Below, piece by piece: positions 15,418-25,348 of a DNA stretch of 64,000 nucleotides (position 1 is its first letter; each line of letters starts with the position of its first letter). The translations under genes and the position numbers were made by a program. Under the pieces are notes generated by a model. It worked only from the letters and a program-made list of their open reading frames with translations, made no database searches and was not told the origin of the DNA. Origin of the DNA: Gemmatimonadaceae bacterium. GTDB taxonomy: Bacteria; Gemmatimonadota; Gemmatimonadetes; Gemmatimonadales; Gemmatimonadaceae. The stretch lies in assembly GCA_019752115.1 (NCBI GenBank), contig JAIEMN010000002.1, positions 62,001 to 126,000 of the forward strand, written 5' to 3'.

Positions 15418-17253
15418 ATGTCCCGTTTCCTTCGCCACGCGTTGCGTCATGCGGCGTTGGCTGGCGCGGCCGCCCTCGCGGTTGCGGCGCCCGCGGCCGC
15501 CCAGAAGACCACGTTCCCCACCGACGATGCCGTGATCCAGCGCCTGTGGCGCCTCGGCATGGACAGCTCGAAGGTCGCCTCGCTCGCGCAGGCGCTGATG
15601 GACTCCGTCGGCCCGCGCCTCACCGGCAGCCCGGGCTTCCTCGCGGCCAGCGACTGGGCGATCGCCCAGTACAAGAGCTGGGGCATCGAGGCCAAGCGCG
15701 AAAACTACGGCACGTGGCGCGGCTGGCGTCGCGGCACGTCGCACGTGGACCTGATCTCCCCCCGCGTGCGCTCGCTCGATGGCACCATGCTCGCGTGGAG
15801 CCCGGGCACCAAGGGCGTGCCCGTAAAGGCCGAAGCGATCATTCTGCCGAAGTTCGCCGACAGCACGGAGTTCGTGAAATGGCTCCCGAAGGCGCGCGGC
15901 AAGATCGTACTCCTGTCGCCGGCGTTCCCCACCTGCCGGCCGAGTGAAGACTGGATCCGGTGGGCCACACCGGAGAGCAAGGCGCGCATGGACAGCGCCG
16001 TCGCGAAGGTGCAGCAGGATTGGGCGGTGATGACGACGAACGGCCGCCCGGACAGCACGAAGCTCTATCGCGGCACGGGCTACTCCATGGCGCTGGGCAC
16101 GGGGACGCTGGGTATGCGCCTCGAGAAGGCGGGCGTACTCGGCATGATTACGTCGCGCAACAAGCTGAGTGGCTTCAACAATCCGTTCGCGGCGGCGCCG
16201 GCTGGCGCCGGCGCCGGAGGACGCGGAGCGGGCGGAGGACGCGGCGGCGCAGGTGGTACGCCGACCGGCGCCAGCGATCGTGGCGGTGGCCCGGCGGCGA
16301 GCCTCGCCCAGGCCGGTCGCGGCTTCGGTGGCTTTGGCGGTGGCGCGCAGGGGGCGGGTGGCTGGGGCGTCATCGAAATCTTCGAGACGTACAACACCAA
16401 AGCGCCGGCGGTCACGCTCGACTGCGAAGACTACAGCCTCGTGTATCGCCTGGCCGAGAACAACCAGCATCCCACGGTGCGCCTGGACCTCGATGCGACG
16501 CTGCTCGGCGAGCAGCCGGTGTTCAACACCATCGCCACCATCAAGGGCACCGAGAAGCCCGAGGAGTACGTGATGCTCTCGGCGCACTTCGACTCATGGG
16601 ACGGCGGGTCGGGTGCGACCGACAACGGCACCGGCACCATGATGGCCATGGAAGCGATGCGCATCCTGAAGGCCGCGTATCCGAAGCCCAAGCGGACGAT
16701 CATGGTTGGCCACTGGGCGAGTGAGGAGCAGGGGCTCAACGGCTCCACCGCGTTCACGGAAGACCACCCGGAAGTGCTCAAGGGGCTGCAGGCGCTCTTC
16801 AATCAGGACAACGGTACCGGACGCGTGCAGAGCCTCTCGAGCTCGGGGCTCACGGATATCGGCCGTCACCTCAAGGCGTGGTACCAGAAGCTTCCAGGCT
16901 TCTACACCGACAGCATGAGCGCCAACGTGGTGAGCTGGAGCTTCAATGACGTGCCCACCGGCAACCCCGGTGGCACCGACGGCGCGGTGTTCGCCTGCTT
17001 CGGCACGCCGAGCTTTGGCATGGGTGCGGTGAGCTGGAACTACAACACGTACACCTGGCACACCAACCGCGACACGTACGACAAGATCGTGTTCGACGAT
17101 CTCAAGCACAACGCGACGCTCGCCGCCATGATGGTGTATCTCGCGAGTGAAGATCCGGAATTCATCAAGCGTGATCGCTCGCCGGGCACGTGGCCGGCGA
17201 ACTGGCCGCAGAACTGCGGCAAGGCGCCGCGGAAGACGCGGCCGCGGTACTAG
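15418..17253 (+). CDS. Secreted M28-family metallopeptidase
   Basis: With the ATG at 15418 (611 aa) the protein begins with a good Sec signal ending PAAAQ; a start 54 bp upstream would bury it. The zinc-peptidase motifs are SAHFDSWDGG (His390), GATDNGTG (Asp402), ASEEQG (Glu436/437), FNQDNG and TWHTNRDTYD. This is the co-catalytic two-zinc M28 site, of carboxypeptidase Q-like type. A PA-like domain before it carries a roughly 60-residue Gly/Ala-rich loop (near 260-310, GGRGAGGGRGGAGG). It should cleave peptides in the periplasm or outside the cell. Confidence 0.88.
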   Translation: MSRFLRHALRHAALAGAAALAVAAPAAAQKTTFPTDDAVIQRLWRLGMDSSKVASLAQALMDSVGPRLTGSPGFLAASDWAIAQYKSWGIEAKRENYGTWRGWRRGTSHVDLISPRVRSLDGTMLAWSPGTKGVPVKAEAIILPKFADSTEFVKWLPKARGKIVLLSPAFPTCRPSEDWIRWATPESKARMDSAVAKVQQDWAVMTTNGRPDSTKLYRGTGYSMALGTGTLGMRLEKAGVLGMITSRNKLSGFNNPFAAAPAGAGAGGRGAGGGRGGAGGTPTGASDRGGGPAASLAQAGRGFGGFGGGAQGAGGWGVIEIFETYNTKAPAVTLDCEDYSLVYRLAENNQHPTVRLDLDATLLGEQPVFNTIATIKGTEKPEEYVMLSAHFDSWDGGSGATDNGTGTMMAMEAMRILKAAYPKPKRTIMVGHWASEEQGLNGSTAFTEDHPEVLKGLQALFNQDNGTGRVQSLSSSGLTDIGRHLKAWYQKLPGFYTDSMSANVVSWSFNDVPTGNPGGTDGAVFACFGTPSFGMGAVSWNYNTYTWHTNRDTYDKIVFDDLKHNATLAAMMVYLASEDPEFIKRDRSPGTWPANWPQNCGKAPRKTRPRY

Positions 17254-17270
17254 GCTGCATCACCCACACA

Positions 17271-17309
17271 AAAACGGGGCGCGCTCGAGTACCGAGCGCG
17301 CCCCGTTTT
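17271..17309. terminator. Strong bidirectional terminator
   Basis: A perfect 17-bp stem (AAAACGGGGCGCGCTCG paired with its complement) with a 5-nt loop AGTAC. Each strand ends in TTTT. It sits between the stop codons of the convergent M28 peptidase and molybdopterin-subunit genes and can serve both. Confidence 0.9.
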
Positions 17310-17326
17310 GACGTCGGCGATCCGTC

Positions 17327-19657
17327 TCAGCCGCGTGTCTGCCACCCCGCGAGCTGCTTCCCTACCGGCAGCGACCGCACGCGCACTCCCGTCGCCGCTG
17401 CGATGGCGTTCGCGATGGCCCCACATGAGGGCGGCACGCCCGGTTCGCCAATCCCGCCCGGCTTGCCTTCGCTCGGCACGAGCACCACATCGAGCACCTT
17501 CGGCGTCGCGCGCATCCGGGCGAGCTCGTAGTCGCGGAAGTTCCCCTGCACCGCCTTGCCGTTGGCGAAGGTCATCTGGCTGTAGATCACATTACTCATG
17601 GCCATGATGAAGGCGCCTTCCATCTGCGCACGCGCACGATCGGGATTCGCGATGAAGCCAGCATCCACGGCCATGGTCGCCCGCGGACAGCTCACGGTGC
17701 CATCCGGCGCGACCTCCACCTCGGCGACCACGGCGACGTAAGTCAAGAAGCTACGGTGCATCGCGATGCCGCGGCCACGACCCTTTGCGAGCGCACCACT
17801 CCTCCAGCCGCTCTTCTCCACGGCCAGTTCCACAACGCGACGCGCGCGCGCGGTATCCAGCGGATGGTCCGCCCACGTCCCGCCGTAGTTGCTCGCCGGC
17901 TTCACCAACCCGGCCATCGAGAGGTCCACGCGCCGCGCGGGCCCGATGAGGTCAAGCAGAAAGTCGGCGCTGTCGCGTTTGGCCGCCCGCGCGAGCTCGT
18001 CCACGAAGGAGCCGATCGCGAAGCCATGATGAATGGCGTTCACGCTGCGGAACCAGCCGATGCGCGTGTGCGCCGGCGCTTCACCGATCTCCACGCGCAG
18101 GTTGGGCACATCCCACGGTACGTCGCTCGCGCCGTTGGTCAGCTCGTCGGGCTCGGCGCCCTTCACGCCGGGCGCAAACGTCGCGCTGATGGCGGGATAC
18201 GCCGACCGATGCAGCCACGCCGTCACCTTGCCCTTCGCATCGAGCGCCGCCTCCAACCGATGCGCGGCGCACGAATGCAGATACGAATTGCGCAGGTCAT
18301 CCTCGCGCGTCCACTGCACGCGCACCGGCGCACCCACTTCGCGCGCGAGCCACGCCGCTTCGCAAATGAAGTCGGGCTTCGACTTCCGCCCGAAGGCACC
18401 GCCGAGCAGCGTGACATGCACGTTCACCTTCTCGACGTCCACCTTGAGATACTCGGCGATCGTCTTGCGCGCGTCCATGGGGCTCTGCGTGGGCGCCCAC
18501 GCCTCGAGCGTGCCGTTCTCCCAGCGCGCAATGGCGGCCACCGGCTCCATCTGCGCGTGCGCCAGGTGCGGCATCCAGTACTCGGCGCTCACCTTGCGCG
18601 CTGCACCCGCGAGCGCCTTGGTCGCGTCGCCCACATTGCGACCGGCCTGCCCCGGCTTGCGCACTTCAGCCATGAGCTGCGCCTTGTACGCCACGCTGTC
18701 GTAGCTGGCATTGGCGCCGTCATTCCAGGTGATCTTGAGCGCGTCGCGCCCGCGAATGGCGGCCCAGGTGTTCGCCGCGATGACCGCGACACCGCCGAGC
18801 GGCATGAAGCCGGCCGGTGCCTTGGATTCCGGCAGGCGCACGATGCGTTCGACACCCGGAATCGCCTTCGCTGCGCTGTCGTCGAGCGACGCGATCGTGC
18901 CGCCCCACACTGGCGGCCGCGCGATCACGGCGACCTTCATGCCGGGGAGGCGCACGTCGCCGCCGTATACGGCCGTCCCCGTGGTCATGGGGACGAGGTC
19001 GATGCCGGGCATCTGCTTCCCTTCCCAACGACGCTCGGCGGGCGCCTTCACCTTGACGCGACCAGCGGCCGGCATGGGAAGCGTGCGCGCCGTGGCGACC
19101 AGCGCGCCAAAGCGCAGGCGACGATTCGACGCGGCATGCACCACTTCGCCGTTCTGGGCCTTCACCTGTGCCACCGGTACGCCCCACTGCTTGGCGGCGG
19201 CGTCTTCAAGCAACGCACGCGCGGTCGCTCCCGCTTCCCGATAACGATCGAGGAAGTCACGAATGCTCGTGGATCCGTCGGTATTCTGACTGCCGTACTT
19301 CTTCTCGTCACCGCCGGCCTGCTCCACCCGGCAGCGGCTCCAGTCGGCTTCCATCTCGTCGGCAATGAGCATGGGCATGGTCGTGCGAATGCCCTGTCCC
19401 ATCTCCGAGCGATGGCAGACAATCGTGACGATGTCGTCTTCGCCGATGCGAATGTATGCCTGGGCTTCCCACGGCTCCGCGAGGATGAGGCCACTGAACG
19501 CCTGCGCATCCAGACGGCGGACACCAAGCGCGCTCGCCGAGAGCACCAGGCCACCCAAACCGAGGACCTTCAGGAAGTCGCGACGGGAATCGTCGGCGGT
19601 GCCTTCGCGGGCGGCGCCCGTTGCGCCCAGCCACGGCAGTCGGGTGCGCGCGCTCAC
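17327..19657 (-). CDS. Molybdopterin-binding subunit of a xanthine-dehydrogenase-family hydroxylase (IorB-like)
   Basis: This 776-aa protein carries a Tat signal ([14 protein letters not shown], near residue 24), so the holoenzyme is probably exported folded. The sequence matches the large subunit of isoquinoline 1-oxidoreductase/aldehyde oxidase-type enzymes, with [25 protein letters not shown] and, near the C-terminus, the catalytic-Glu motif [18 protein letters not shown]. It binds molybdopterin cytosine dinucleotide and hydroxylates an aromatic or aldehyde substrate; which one is unknown. It starts at a GTG that overlaps the iorA-like stop (GTGA). No FAD subunit gene is nearby, which fits a two-subunit enzyme that passes electrons to a cytochrome-like acceptor. 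Confidence 0.88.
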   Translation of the reverse strand: MSARTRLPWLGATGAAREGTADDSRRDFLKVLGLGGLVLSASALGVRRLDAQAFSGLILAEPWEAQAYIRIGEDDIVTIVCHRSEMGQGIRTTMPMLIADEMEADWSRCRVEQAGGDEKKYGSQNTDGSTSIRDFLDRYREAGATARALLEDAAAKQWGVPVAQVKAQNGEVVHAASNRRLRFGALVATARTLPMPAAGRVKVKAPAERRWEGKQMPGIDLVPMTTGTAVYGGDVRLPGMKVAVIARPPVWGGTIASLDDSAAKAIPGVERIVRLPESKAPAGFMPLGGVAVIAANTWAAIRGRDALKITWNDGANASYDSVAYKAQLMAEVRKPGQAGRNVGDATKALAGAARKVSAEYWMPHLAHAQMEPVAAIARWENGTLEAWAPTQSPMDARKTIAEYLKVDVEKVNVHVTLLGGAFGRKSKPDFICEAAWLAREVGAPVRVQWTREDDLRNSYLHSCAAHRLEAALDAKGKVTAWLHRSAYPAISATFAPGVKGAEPDELTNGASDVPWDVPNLRVEIGEAPAHTRIGWFRSVNAIHHGFAIGSFVDELARAAKRDSADFLLDLIGPARRVDLSMAGLVKPASNYGGTWADHPLDTARARRVVELAVEKSGWRSGALAKGRGRGIAMHRSFLTYVAVVAEVEVAPDGTVSCPRATMAVDAGFIANPDRARAQMEGAFIMAMSNVIYSQMTFANGKAVQGNFRDYELARMRATPKVLDVVLVPSEGKPGGIGEPGVPPSCGAIANAIAAATGVRVRSLPVGKQLAGWQTRG

Positions 19658-20124
19658 CTGGTCTTCTCCTTGTCCATCTGTGCCGCGGCCTGCTTGATCG
19701 CGGCGCGGATGCGCGGGTAGGTCCCACAGCGGCAGAGATGCCCGTTCATCGTCGCGTCGATATCAGCGTCCGTCGGCTGCGTGTTACGCGCCAGGAGCGT
19801 GGCCGCCTGCATGATCTGCCCGCTTTGGCAGAAGCCGCACTGCGGCACATCGACCGCACGCCACGCGACCTGCAGCGCATGCTCGCCGCTGGGGTGCAGC
19901 CCCTCGATCGTGGTGACCGTGGCCCCCGCCAGCGTGGACATGCGCCGCTGACAGGCCCGCACCGGGGCGCCGTTTACATGCACGGTACACGAGCCGCACT
20001 GCGCGATGCCGCATCCGTAGTGCGTGCCGGTGAGCCCCAGTTCATCGCGAAGAAACCAGAGCAGCGGCATCGTCTCGTCGCCGCTGAAGGTGCGGGGGGT
20101 GCCGTTGACGGTCAGTTGCAGCAT
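19654..20124 (-). CDS. (2Fe-2S) subunit of the molybdenum hydroxylase (IorA-like)
   Basis: This 156-aa product from the ATG ending at 20124 has the family's normal length. The first cluster motif is [20 protein letters not shown] with a later partner in VRACQ. The second is QCGFCQSGQ plus [10 protein letters not shown]. It relays electrons from the molybdenum centre. There is no signal peptide, so it would be exported as a passenger on the Tat signal of its partner. The upstream part of the open frame does not resemble the family. The gene overlaps its partner's start by four bases. Confidence 0.9.
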   Translation of the reverse strand: MLQLTVNGTPRTFSGDETMPLLWFLRDELGLTGTHYGCGIAQCGSCTVHVNGAPVRACQRRMSTLAGATVTTIEGLHPSGEHALQVAWRAVDVPQCGFCQSGQIMQAATLLARNTQPTDADIDATMNGHLCRCGTYPRIRAAIKQAAAQMDKEKTR

Positions 20125-20243
20125 GTCGGCGTTGGGTTGGCGTATGGTGCTATTCTCGCGCGCGTTGGAGGGTATGGCTAGGGCGCCTGCGCGCGAAAAC
20201 AAACGAAGAAGGGGACTGCCGACGAGGCCGCCCACCTCGCATG

Positions 20244-20294
20244 CCCTCGTGAGTTGTCCCCGACCTCGTGAGTTGTCGCGCCAAAGGCGCCTCA
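20244..20294 (+). repeat. Family C repeat (C1)
   Basis: Two copies of CCTCGTGAGTTGTC (from 20245 and 20264), 19 bp apart, run into GCGCCAAAGGCGCC, a small hairpin. A similar but longer element lies at 21905-22016. It occupies the gap between the iron-sulfur subunit gene and the DUF937 gene; the rest of 20125-20243 shows nothing I can name. Confidence 0.65.
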
Positions 20295-20299
20295 AGCCT

Positions 20300-20755
20300 T
20301 CACCCCCGCAGCATCCCCATGACCGTGCCGATCAACTCCGAACTGTTCGCCGGTACCGACCCGCCGGGCGTGAGCTGATTCACGAGCTCGGGGAGCACCG
20401 AGGCCAGTCCGCCAGCCGCCTGCTGCGTGGAGACGCCCGCCTGCGACGCCACCTCGGCGACGGCGTCGTGTCCCAGCACGCGTTCGAGCTGCCCGGCGGT
20501 CACCGGCGCATTGGCGCCCGTGCCGATCCACGACTGCACCATGTCGCCTAGTCCGGCCTGCTGGAACTTGGCGACGAGTCCCTCGATGCCGCCGTGCTGC
20601 TGGAGCACCGACACCGCCGCGGCCAGCAGCCCATTCGTGCTGCCCTGCCCGCCGAACTGTTTGAGCAACCCCCCAATCATCTGCGCGGCGTCACCACTCT
20701 GTCCGCCGAGAAGAGAACCCGCCACGTTGCCGAGTGCGCCGTCGAGAAGGCCCAT
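20300..20755 (-). CDS. YidB/DUF937 family protein
   Basis: This 151-aa protein begins [18 protein letters not shown] and continues with [38 protein letters not shown]. That Gly/Leu/Ala-rich helical pattern, followed by [15 protein letters not shown], is characteristic of the YidB (DUF937) family over its full length. A GGAG ribosome-binding site precedes the ATG. The family is cytosolic and conserved, with no established function. It is divergent from the PHP hydrolase gene. Confidence 0.85.
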   Translation of the reverse strand: MGLLDGALGNVAGSLLGGQSGDAAQMIGGLLKQFGGQGSTNGLLAAAVSVLQQHGGIEGLVAKFQQAGLGDMVQSWIGTGANAPVTAGQLERVLGHDAVAEVASQAGVSTQQAAGGLASVLPELVNQLTPGGSVPANSSELIGTVMGMLRG

Positions 20756-20878
20756 CGTCCTGCTCCCTAGCTGAAGTGAATCCCGGCGCGGTCACGAACG
20801 CGCCACCGCTGAAGTCTAGCACCCCGCACCGGCGCGTGGCGCGCGCTACATTGGGGCACCTCAAACCCGACCACTGCC

Positions 20879-21907
20879 ATGCGTATTCTTCCGGCCGCGC
20901 TCTTCGCGGCGCTGGTGGCCAGCGCGTTCGTGCGTCAACCGGGCGCCCGTTTCCTCCCCGGGCAGTCCCCCGACGGTGGGCAGTGGTACAAGGGCAACAC
21001 GCATACGCATACGACCAACTCCGATGGCGACACGCCGCCGTCGCAGGTCGCCCGCTGGTATCGCGCGCACGGCTATCGATGGCTTGTACTCTCCGATCAC
21101 AACGTCTTCACCAACCCCGCGACGCTCGACTCGCTGCAGGACTCGAGCTTCCGGCTCATTCCCGGTGAAGAGGTCACGACGAGCTTTCAGAAGGCTCAGA
21201 TCCACGTCAACGCGCTGGATGTCACCCGCGTCATTCCCGCCCCGAAGGACAGCACGCTCCTCGGTACGTTGCAGAAAGCCATCGATACCATCCGCGCCGA
21301 GAAGGCCGTACCGCACGTGAACCACCCCAATTTTGTCTGGAGCATCGACACCACCGTCCTGCGCCGCATGAAGAACGACCGGCTCATCGAGATCTTCAAC
21401 GGGCACCCCACCGTGCACAACGCCGGCGGCGGCGACTGGCCGGGTATGGAAGAGGCGTGGGACGCGCTGCTCACCGGCGGCAAGCGGATCTACGGCATCG
21501 CGGTGGACGACGCCCATCACTTCCAGGGGGAGTTCGCGGTGAATCGCGCCAACCCCGGTCGCGGCTGGGTCGTGGTGCGGGCCCCGTCGCTCGATGGCCA
21601 CGCCATCACGCAGGCGCTCGATGCCGGCCGCTTCTACGCCAGCACGGGGCCGATCCTTGATTCCATCCGTGCCGACGGCGCGCGCATCTCGCTGCGCATC
21701 CTGCCGCAGGGGGACTTCAAGTACACCACCCTGTTCATCGGCGCCGGAGGCCGTGTGCTCAAGACCGATCGGAGTCTGACGCCGTCGTACACCCTCTCGG
21801 GCACCGAGCGGTATGTGCGCGCGAAGGTGATCGACTCGGGCAACCGGCCGGCGTGGACGCAGCCGTACTTCACGACGCGCTTCTCAGGCGCTTCGCGCGA
21901 CAACTGA
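20879..21907 (+). CDS. Exported PHP-domain metallohydrolase (CehA/McbA-like)
   Basis: This 342-aa protein has a short signal peptide (about residues 1-20). It shows the PHP motifs in order: NTHTHTTNSDGDTPP, VLSDHN, a Glu in PGEEVTT and AVPHVNHPN. A catalytic-domain GIAVDDAHHF follows. PHP proteins of this group bind two or three metals and hydrolyse phosphoesters or carbamates; the substrate is unknown. A C-terminal beta region (SLRILPQGDFKYTTLFIG) may be an accessory sandwich domain. The gene stands alone, with a family C repeat directly after its stop. Confidence 0.8.
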   Translation: MRILPAALFAALVASAFVRQPGARFLPGQSPDGGQWYKGNTHTHTTNSDGDTPPSQVARWYRAHGYRWLVLSDHNVFTNPATLDSLQDSSFRLIPGEEVTTSFQKAQIHVNALDVTRVIPAPKDSTLLGTLQKAIDTIRAEKAVPHVNHPNFVWSIDTTVLRRMKNDRLIEIFNGHPTVHNAGGGDWPGMEEAWDALLTGGKRIYGIAVDDAHHFQGEFAVNRANPGRGWVVVRAPSLDGHAITQALDAGRFYASTGPILDSIRADGARISLRILPQGDFKYTTLFIGAGGRVLKTDRSLTPSYTLSGTERYVRAKVIDSGNRPAWTQPYFTTRFSGASRDN

Positions 21908-22016
21908 CGAGGATCGGGACAACGAACGAGGATCGGGACAACTGACGAGGATCGGTGTGGCGGAGATCCTCGTTGGTTGTCCCCTTCCCTCGTTGGTTGT
22001 CGCGCCGAAGGCGCCC
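21905..22016. repeat. Family C repeat with inverted units (C2)
   Basis: Three units on the left (GACGAGGATCGG, ACGAGGATCGGGACAAC) face two inverted units on the right (GATCCTCGTTGGTTGTC). The arms GACAACGAACGAGGATC and GATCCTCGTTGGTTGTC match in 16 of 17 positions. The element ends in TTGTCGCGCCGAAGGCGCC, as in copy C1. It fills most of the gap between the PHP hydrolase and S9 peptidase genes. Confidence 0.7.
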
Positions 22017-22082
22017 CAGGCCCCCAGCAGACCCGCCGCCCGGCCCGTATTCTGAGGTCACCCCTCGTACGGAGCCCCCCGC

Positions 22083-24692
22083 ATGTCCCTGAGAGTTCGC
22101 GCCGGCCATCTCACCGGCCTCCTCGCCCTTGTCGCCGCCAGTGCCGGCGCCCAGGTCGGCCCGCAAGCCAAGCAGCCTGACGAAGGCCGCACCACCAAGG
22201 CCAATTGGGCGCTCGCCAACCGCTTCACGGCGGCCGCGCTCCGCCCCATCACGTACACGCAGGTCGTGCAGCCGCGCTTCCTCGGCAAGACCGACAGCAT
22301 GTACTACTACTGGAAAGACCGGAACGGCGTCCGGTTCATGCTCTACGTGCCGTCACCCACCGGTGGCAGCAAGCGCCTGCTCTTCGAACCGAGCAAGCTC
22401 GCCGAGCAGCTGACGGTGTTGAGCAAGAAGCCGTACGACGCCACGAACCTGCCCTTCCAGAGCATCACGTTCCTCAAGAACCACAAGGCGTTCCGCTTCA
22501 ATGTGGACACCACGCGCTATGAGTGGACGCTGGCGACCGAGCAGCTCAAGAGCCTCGGCCGTGTCCAGCGCGGCGCGCCCCCGGCAGCGGATGAGGAAGT
22601 TGAACAGGGTGGCCGCGGTGGCGGTGGCGGCGGGGGCTTCGGCGGCGGTGGTGGCCGCGAGTTCCGCAACTACAACCCCGACAGCTCGGCGTTCGTCTTC
22701 GCGCTGAACCACAACCTGTACTACGTGGAGAAGGGCAAGCCGGACACGCTCAAGATCTCGAGCGACGGCGTGGAGGACTACTCGTTCGGCGCCCGCGACA
22801 CCACCGAGAATCGCCGGCAGCTCAACGCGCTCAACGGCGGTGGCGGGCAGCAGGACGGCGAAAACACCGACGACCAGACCGACAACGCGGGCAGCGAGAT
22901 GCGCGTGCGCCCGGCCGGCACGTGGTCACCCGATGGCAAGTCGTTCTCCTTCGTGCGCCGTGATCAGCGCAAGGTGAAGGATCTCTATCTCGTGAATGTG
23001 CTCGCGAATCCGCGCCCGGTGCTGCTGCACTACAAGTACACGATGCCGGGCGAGGAGGATGTGACGCGCACCGAGCTCTGGGTGTATCGGCGCGGGGAGA
23101 AGGCCATCAAGCAGCTCAACGTCGCGAAGTGGAAGGATCAGACGCTGAGCGACGTGCACTTCCCGGTGAGCGGCGACAAGGTGCGGCTCGTCCGCCGCGA
23201 TCGCCCGCAGCGCGCGGTGGACTTCATCGAAGTCGATGTGGCGACCGGCGCCATCAAGGTCTTGCTCACCGATGCCGTGGAAGGCGCCGCGATCGAGCCC
23301 AAGAATGTCGCGTATCTCAAGAAGGGGGGCGACTTCCTCTGGTGGAGCCAGAAGACCGGCTGGGGCATGTACTACGTCTATGGCTTCGACGGTGGCGAGA
23401 AGATGCCGCTCACCACGGGGCAGTGGAACGTGAGCGGCATCGCCAAGATCGACTCCACCACCGGCACGGTGTGGGTCATTGGTCAGGGGCGCGAGCCGGG
23501 CGAGCAGCTCTACCAGACGCACCTCTACAAGGTGAACGGCAACGGCACGGGCCTCACGCTCCTCGATGCCGGCAACGCGCATCATGCCATTGCGCTCGGC
23601 GAAGGCGGCGGTGGCAGTGTGGTCTCACCCACCGGCCGCTATGTGTACGACAACTTCTCGCGCATGGATCTCGCGCCGCAGAGCGTCGTGCGCGATGGCC
23701 TCACCGGCAAGCAGCTCACCAAGCTCGAGGAGATGGATCTCTCGAAGATCAAGGAGCTGGGCTTCACGCTGCCGAGCACCTTCAGTGTGAAGGCGGCGGA
23801 CGGGGTGACGGAACTGTTCGGCAACCTGTGGAAGCCGATCGACTTCGACAGCACGAAGACGTATCCCGTCATCGTGTACGTGTACCCCGGTCCGCAGACC
23901 GAGGGGCTCACGACCGGCTTCAGCGTACGGCAGCCGCTGCTGCAGCTCGCGCAGCTGGGCTTCATCGTGGTCGAGGTGGGCCACCGCGGTGGCTCACCGC
24001 TCCGCTCGCTCGCGTATCATCGCTTCGGCTACTTCAACATGCGCGACTACGCGCTGGCCGATAAGAAGTCGGCGCTCGAGCAGCTCGCGGCGCGCCACAA
24101 GTTCATCGACATCGACAAGGTCGGCATCTTCGGCCACTCCGGCGGCGGCTTCATGACCGCCACCGCGATGCTGCTCCCGCCCTACAACGAGTTCTTCAAG
24201 GTGGGCTGGTCGGAGTCGGGGAATCACGACAACAACATCTACAACCAGAACTGGAGCGAGTGGAACCACGGCGTGAAGGTGCTCGCCAAAGCCGATACGG
24301 GCCGCGGCGGTGCGCGTGGAGCCGCCGCCAACGGGCAGCGCCGCGGCGGTCCCGCCGGCAACGCGGCGGCGCGCGAGGTGGTGCAGGACTCCACGAACGC
24401 CGACAATCTCCGCTTCGACATCAAGGTCCCGACCACGTGGGAGCTGGCCCCCAACCTCAAGGGCAACCTGGCCCTCACGACGGGCGACCTCGACAACAAC
24501 GTGCACCCCGGCGGCACCATCCGCCTCGTGGATGCCCTCATCAAGGCGAACAAGCGCTTTGACCTGTTCATCTATCCCGGCCAGCCGCACGGCTACCGCG
24601 ATACGGGGCCGTACAATCAGCGGATGCTGATGGAGTACTTCGCGGAGCACCTGCTCGGCGATTACTACCGGGGGAACGGGGAGATCAAATAG
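22083..24692 (+). CDS. Secreted S9-family prolyl peptidase (DPP IV-like)
   Basis: This 869-aa protein begins with a signal peptide (about residues 1-21). The first 550 residues are a DPP IV-type beta-propeller (for example WSPDGKSFSFVRRD). The C-terminal alpha/beta-hydrolase has the nucleophile in GHSGGGF (Ser686), Asp802 in TGDLDNNVHP and His836 in PGQPHGYRD. It should remove short peptides, usually after proline, in the periplasm. Two Gly/Ala-rich insertions stand out, one with a run of seven glycines near residue 180 and one near 740-760 inside the catalytic domain. A family A inverted repeat follows the stop. Confidence 0.9.
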   Translation: MSLRVRAGHLTGLLALVAASAGAQVGPQAKQPDEGRTTKANWALANRFTAAALRPITYTQVVQPRFLGKTDSMYYYWKDRNGVRFMLYVPSPTGGSKRLLFEPSKLAEQLTVLSKKPYDATNLPFQSITFLKNHKAFRFNVDTTRYEWTLATEQLKSLGRVQRGAPPAADEEVEQGGRGGGGGGGFGGGGGREFRNYNPDSSAFVFALNHNLYYVEKGKPDTLKISSDGVEDYSFGARDTTENRRQLNALNGGGGQQDGENTDDQTDNAGSEMRVRPAGTWSPDGKSFSFVRRDQRKVKDLYLVNVLANPRPVLLHYKYTMPGEEDVTRTELWVYRRGEKAIKQLNVAKWKDQTLSDVHFPVSGDKVRLVRRDRPQRAVDFIEVDVATGAIKVLLTDAVEGAAIEPKNVAYLKKGGDFLWWSQKTGWGMYYVYGFDGGEKMPLTTGQWNVSGIAKIDSTTGTVWVIGQGREPGEQLYQTHLYKVNGNGTGLTLLDAGNAHHAIALGEGGGGSVVSPTGRYVYDNFSRMDLAPQSVVRDGLTGKQLTKLEEMDLSKIKELGFTLPSTFSVKAADGVTELFGNLWKPIDFDSTKTYPVIVYVYPGPQTEGLTTGFSVRQPLLQLAQLGFIVVEVGHRGGSPLRSLAYHRFGYFNMRDYALADKKSALEQLAARHKFIDIDKVGIFGHSGGGFMTATAMLLPPYNEFFKVGWSESGNHDNNIYNQNWSEWNHGVKVLAKADTGRGGARGAAANGQRRGGPAGNAAAREVVQDSTNADNLRFDIKVPTTWELAPNLKGNLALTTGDLDNNVHPGGTIRLVDALIKANKRFDLFIYPGQPHGYRDTGPYNQRMLMEYFAEHLLGDYYRGNGEIK

Positions 24693-24703
24693 GGGTTGGG
24701 GTT

Positions 24704-24809
24704 GAACTGATCAGTTGTCGGTTTCGGGTTTTTGGTCATGGGTTGCGGGTGAACCGCGGTTGACCCACAACCCACGACCTAGAACCCGACACCCACGACT
24801 GATCGGTTC
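24704..24809. repeat. Family A inverted pair, palindromes outward (A4)
   Basis: Two imperfectly complementary arms of about 52 nt (24704-24755 and 24758-24809) meet at a two-base centre. The left arm starts with AACTGATCAGTT (24705-24716). The right arm ends with GACTGATCGGTT. The C-rich words lie inward. The whole element can fold into one long hairpin. It separates the S9 peptidase gene from the DUF2721 gene and may end transcription of the former. Confidence 0.85.
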
Positions 24810-24828
24810 CACCCTACTACCTTGCATC

Positions 24829-25269
24829 ATGCTCCAGGAAGCCCGCGTCGAGTCCATCGCTCACATCATCCAAACCGCCATCGCCCCGGTCTTTCTGCTG
24901 ACGGGTATTGCGTCGATGCTGGGCGTGCTCACCAACCGCCTCGGCCGGATCATCGATCGCGCGCGATTGATCGAAGGGCATCTGCCGGATCTCACCGGCG
25001 AACGTCACGTCCTGGCGGGTGACGACCTGCGCTGGCTCTCGCGCCGCGCGCGGCACATCAATCGCGCCATTGCCATGTTCACGCTGGCGGCGCTGCTCGT
25101 GTGCGTGATCATCGCCATTCTCTTCGTCAGTGCGTTCATCCCCACCGACATTTCCCGCGTGGTGGCGACGCTCTTTGTGCTCACGATGGGCGCGCTCATC
25201 TATGGGCTGGTGAGCTTCCTGCGCGAAGTGTACCACGCGACGCGCTCGCTCCGCATCGGGCCGCACTGA
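24829..25269 (+). CDS. DUF2721 membrane protein
   Basis: This 146-aa protein is recognised by IIQTAIAPVFLLTGIASMLGVLTNRLGRIIDRAR, the DUF2721 signature. It has three membrane segments (about residues 12-35, 80-103 and 108-130). The family sits in the inner membrane and has no assigned function. The ATG at 24829 is chosen because the frame upstream is made of the family A repeat. It ends 25 bp before a strong terminator shared with cspA. Confidence 0.82.
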   Translation: MLQEARVESIAHIIQTAIAPVFLLTGIASMLGVLTNRLGRIIDRARLIEGHLPDLTGERHVLAGDDLRWLSRRARHINRAIAMFTLAALLVCVIIAILFVSAFIPTDISRVVATLFVLTMGALIYGLVSFLREVYHATRSLRIGPH

Positions 25270-25294
25270 TTTACAACACCCCCCGCAACGACAA

Positions 25295-25324
25295 CGGGCC
25301 ACCAGTCTGGTGACTGGTGGCCCG
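25295..25324. terminator. Terminator hairpin between DUF2721 and cspA
   Basis: A perfect 12-bp stem (CGGGCCACCAGT with ACTGGTGGCCCG) encloses a CTGGTG loop. It lies between the two convergent stop codons. The flanks have no clean T tract, but the stem is very stable. Confidence 0.75.
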
Positions 25325-25348
25325 CTTCAGTTCCTGAAGAACCGCGGC

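Noticed and set aside
17756-19720. 654-codon open frame on the plus strand
   Set aside because: It is antisense to the well-supported molybdopterin-subunit gene, is Arg/His-rich and has no recognisable motif; long antisense frames are expected at this GC content.
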